Assembly (NCBI GenBank): GCA_044225675.1
Contig: JBGAIH010000043.1
Location: forward strand, 1 to 32,521
From: JACMQX01 sp044225675
Lineage (GTDB): Bacteria; Pseudomonadota; Gammaproteobacteria; Burkholderiales; Burkholderiaceae_C
Reading direction: 5' to 3'
DNA: 32,521 nucleotides
Shown here: positions 30,701-32,521 of the stretch, one piece after another
Layout of the letters: every line of letters starts with the position of its first letter
Position numbering within the stretch: position 1 is the stretch's first letter
Notes under the pieces: generated by a model
Seen by the model: only the letters and a program-made list of their open reading frames with translations
Databases searched by the model: none
Told to the model about the DNA's origin: nothing
Translations under genes and position numbers: made by a program

Positions 30701-31591
30701 ATGCTGTTACAGAGGCTGCGCTGCCTGCGGGCGGCCGTGAGCAAGGTTCGCGCACGGACGGCGGCAGTGCTTGCTGCCGCCGTGCCGGCGGCAACGATGA
30801 CAGCGTGGGCCGGCGAGCCGCTCACGCATGACGAGCAGCGCTGGATCGCCGCGGGCGCACCCGTGCTGGCATGGGCACGGCAGCAGGGGCTGGCGATCGA
30901 CATCATCGTGCAGCCCACGGAGCATCCCGAACTGTCGCCGCTCAGCATGGCCTTCATCGGCGGACGCTGCAAACTGGTGCTGTCGATGCGCGGCAATCCC
31001 ATGGTGGAGCGCCATCTGCAGGGTGTGCCCGCCCCCTTGCAGGGCGTTCTCATCGAAGTGATGACGGCGCATGAGGTCGGGCACTGCTGGCGGCATGCAC
31101 AAGGCGCGTGGGAGGCGCTGCCGGCCGGCTTTGCACCTGCTGCAACGTCCCCTGCAACGCTCCCTGCGACGCTCCCTGCAACGCTCCCTGCAACGCTCCC
31201 TGCGACGCCGTCGTCCGCAGGTGCGCCCTTGTCCGCCGCCACGCCCCCATCGTCCGCGATGCCAGCGCTCATCCAGCCCGCTCAGGCGCAGCGGCGCGAG
31301 GAAGGTTTTGCGGACCTCGTCGGCCTGGCCTGGGCCTGGGACCGGCACCCCGGGCTTTACGCGCAGATCCATGCCTGGCTGCTGCGGGAGAGGCAAGGCG
31401 ACGAAGCCGGAGCCGGTGGGGAGCCAGCGGCCGCAGGCCCGGCCGGGCAGGACGAGCCGGAGGCCCTGGCGCACGATACCCGGGCCTGGGTGCAGCTGGC
31501 GCGCGATGCAGGCGTCTTCGGCGCCGGCGACGGACGGCTCTTCGAGCAGGCGCGCGTTCCGTGGGAGGCGGGTCTGCGCAGCGGCCGCTGA
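30701..31591 (+). CDS. Secreted HExxH zinc-metallopeptidase-like protein with repeat linker
   Basis: This 296-residue protein has a signal peptide (basic N-terminus, hydrophobic AVLAAAVPAATMTAWA, cleavage near 37). A zincin motif HEVGH at 124-128 follows, within LIEVMTAHEVGHCWRH. A downstream EEGFADLVGLAWAW (Glu201) is the probable third zinc ligand, as in gluzincin-like families. Between the two lies a low-complexity linker of repeated ATLP units encoded by a 12-bp minisatellite. I do not recognise the specific family. The ATG at 30701 follows a GGTGGGG purine stretch. The substrate is unknown; a periplasmic or extracytoplasmic location is expected. The stop codon falls within a separate 10-bp tandem repeat. 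Confidence 0.72.
   Translation: MLLQRLRCLRAAVSKVRARTAAVLAAAVPAATMTAWAGEPLTHDEQRWIAAGAPVLAWARQQGLAIDIIVQPTEHPELSPLSMAFIGGRCKLVLSMRGNPMVERHLQGVPAPLQGVLIEVMTAHEVGHCWRHAQGAWEALPAGFAPAATSPATLPATLPATLPATLPATPSSAGAPLSAATPPSSAMPALIQPAQAQRREEGFADLVGLAWAWDRHPGLYAQIHAWLLRERQGDEAGAGGEPAAAGPAGQDEPEALAHDTRAWVQLARDAGVFGAGDGRLFEQARVPWEAGLRSGR
31141..31208 (+). repeat. 12-bp tandem repeat (minisatellite) in the HExxH gene
   Basis: CCTGC(A/G)ACGCTC occurs four times in a row from 31151 to 31198, with a degenerate copy before and a partial copy after. Units alternate A and G at the sixth base. Each unit adds Leu-Pro-Ala-Thr, so copy-number change keeps the reading frame and alters only linker length between the zinc motif and the downstream Glu. 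Confidence 0.88.
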
Positions 31592-31616
31592 AGGCCGCTG
31601 AGGGCCGCTGAGGGCC
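31583..31616 (+). repeat. 10-bp tandem repeat spanning the stop codon of the HExxH gene
   Basis: GGCCGCTGA(A/G) occurs three times plus a partial copy. The TGA in the first unit is the stop codon of the HExxH gene at 31589-31591, and each further unit repeats TGA in a shifted frame. It looks like replication slippage at the gene end. Confidence 0.75.
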
Positions 31617-31695
31617 ATGCGCGAGCGGACTCAGCAGGGGCGCGGCCACTGGGGCGCGCATCCTCCTGGCGGCCTGACTGCCGTGGTGCGCCCCT

Positions 31696-32521
31696 TCAGT
31701 CCTTCCGCAGCCGCGTCTCGACCAGCACCACCGTGAGGCCGGCAGCACAGATCAGCGCAATGCCGAGCCAGGTCATCGCATCGGGCCACTGGCCGAAGAC
31801 CAGCCAGCCGAGGGCGGTCGCCGACGCGATCTGCAGGTAGCTGAAGGGCGCCAGCAGGGTAGCGGGCGTGCGCCGGTAGGCAGCGATTTGCATCCAGTGG
31901 CCTGCAAAGCCGCTCAGTCCGGTAGAGACCAGGAGCGCCCACTGCCACGCCGGCAGGTCGGGCATCGTCCAGAACCAGGGCAGGGCGGCGGTCAGCGCGA
32001 TCGTGCCGGTCAGGCCGCCATAGAAGTTGGTGGTGAGCGGGTCGTCATGGGCGACGCGCCGCGTGGCGATCTGGAAGAACGCGAACACCAGCGCCGTCGC
32101 CAGGCCGAGCGCCACGCCCACCGGGTCCAGTTGCGCGCCGGGGCGCACCACGATCAGCATGCCGGCAAAGCCTGCGATGACGCCGAGCCAGCGGTGCAGC
32201 CGGTGCCGCTCTTGCAGCAGCCATGGCGCCATGGCCATGACGATCAGCGGCGCGAGGAAGTTGATGGCCGTGGCCTGGGCCAGCGGCAACCGGCCGAGTA
32301 CCGAGAAGAACAGCACGGTGGAGGCGATCATGAGCACGCTGCGCACGATCTGCCGGGACAGCGACCGGGTGCGCAGGATGCCGAGCCCGCGCTGCGGCAG
32401 CAGCACCGCCGCCATCAGCCCCGTATGCACCACGTAGCGCACCCAGGACACCAGCAGCACCGGCACGCCCGCCATCACGAGCAGCTTGCCCGAGGCGTCC
32501 AGGGCCGACAGCGTCCACAGG
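31696..32521 (-). CDS. DMT/EamA-family permease, N-terminus beyond right edge
   Basis: The reading frame is open from the window edge (LWTLSALDASGKLLVMAGVPVLLVSWVRYVVHTG) to a stop at 31696, giving at least 275 residues. There are about nine or ten hydrophobic segments and two repeats of the EamA type. The first repeat ends with ATAINFLAPLIVMAMAPWLLQERHRLHRWLGVIAGFAGMLIVVRP. The second ends with TLLAPFSYLQIASATALGWLVFGQWPDAMTWLGIALICAAGLTVV. A short N-terminal piece, including the start codon, lies outside the window; the GTG/ATG at 32478 is internal. This drug/metabolite transporter superfamily exports varied small metabolites, and the substrate cannot be told. Confidence 0.88.
   Translation of the reverse strand, partial: LWTLSALDASGKLLVMAGVPVLLVSWVRYVVHTGLMAAVLLPQRGLGILRTRSLSRQIVRSVLMIASTVLFFSVLGRLPLAQATAINFLAPLIVMAMAPWLLQERHRLHRWLGVIAGFAGMLIVVRPGAQLDPVGVALGLATALVFAFFQIATRRVAHDDPLTTNFYGGLTGTIALTAALPWFWTMPDLPAWQWALLVSTGLSGFAGHWMQIAAYRRTPATLLAPFSYLQIASATALGWLVFGQWPDAMTWLGIALICAAGLTVVLVETRLRKD

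Noticed and set aside
1..32521. CRISPR arrays, rRNA, plasmid or phage structural genes
   Set aside because: No regularly spaced repeats with unique spacers, no rRNA sequence and no replication or virion genes were seen; the short tandem repeats found are inside or at the end of coding genes.

Overview
The window is most likely chromosomal DNA of a GC-rich betaproteobacterium, and a Comamonadaceae relative (Variovorax/Acidovorax-like) fits best. The reasons are the Bug-type periplasmic binding protein, the cysI-DUF934-cysH-cysD-cysN gene order, an MnmC-YggX pair, the codon use and the overall protein flavour. The genus is not determinable by eye. Only the first ~2 kb look compositionally different: they are visibly less GC-rich and end at the 3' side of a tRNA-Asn gene, as a small genomic island would.

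Layout. 1-2090: start of an IS5-family transposase cut by the window edge, an XRE/ImmA-type regulator-protease, an unknown partner gene, and a promoter bracketed by TGTCAAC repeats. 2091-2201: tRNA-Asn with its own promoter and terminator. 2202-4690: a TonB-dependent outer-membrane receptor under a TPP riboswitch, so probably a thiamine-compound receptor rather than a siderophore receptor. 4751-12402: one long leftward sulfur-assimilation block: TauE/SafE permease, sulfite reductase (cysI), DUF934, APS reductase (cysH), ATP sulfurylase (cysD, cysN), then a 7Fe ferredoxin and a thioredoxin-reductase-like ferredoxin reductase. 12603-13334: a two-domain receiver-type protein.

13336-20829 is a leftward catabolic operon: alpha/beta hydrolase, Bug binding protein, aryl-CoA ligase, VOC protein, an 85-aa unknown, an acyl-CoA-type flavin monooxygenase, a 4-hydroxybenzoyl-CoA-type thioesterase and a maleate cis-trans isomerase. 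The last six genes are joined by ATGA overlaps. A divergent TetR regulator (20921-21736) faces two near-palindromic sites spaced 22 bp apart. The set suggests CoA-dependent breakdown of an aromatic or heteroaromatic acid to maleate and then fumarate, with an unusual ring-cleavage step.

22040-24633 is the most unusual part: an operon of a receiver-like/winged-helix-like protein, a small Ras-like GTPase with a degenerate G4 motif, and three different roadblock/LC7 proteins. The N-terminal domain of its first protein resembles that of the receiver protein 9 kb away (12603-13334), which suggests that the two loci belong to one undescribed signalling or polarity system.

24652-32521 is ordinary chromosome: MnmC and YggX, a sulfate-binding protein, an HPF/RaiA-like protein, an FAD oxidoreductase, a universal stress protein, a secreted HExxH protein carrying a 12-bp minisatellite, and a DMT-family permease cut by the right edge.
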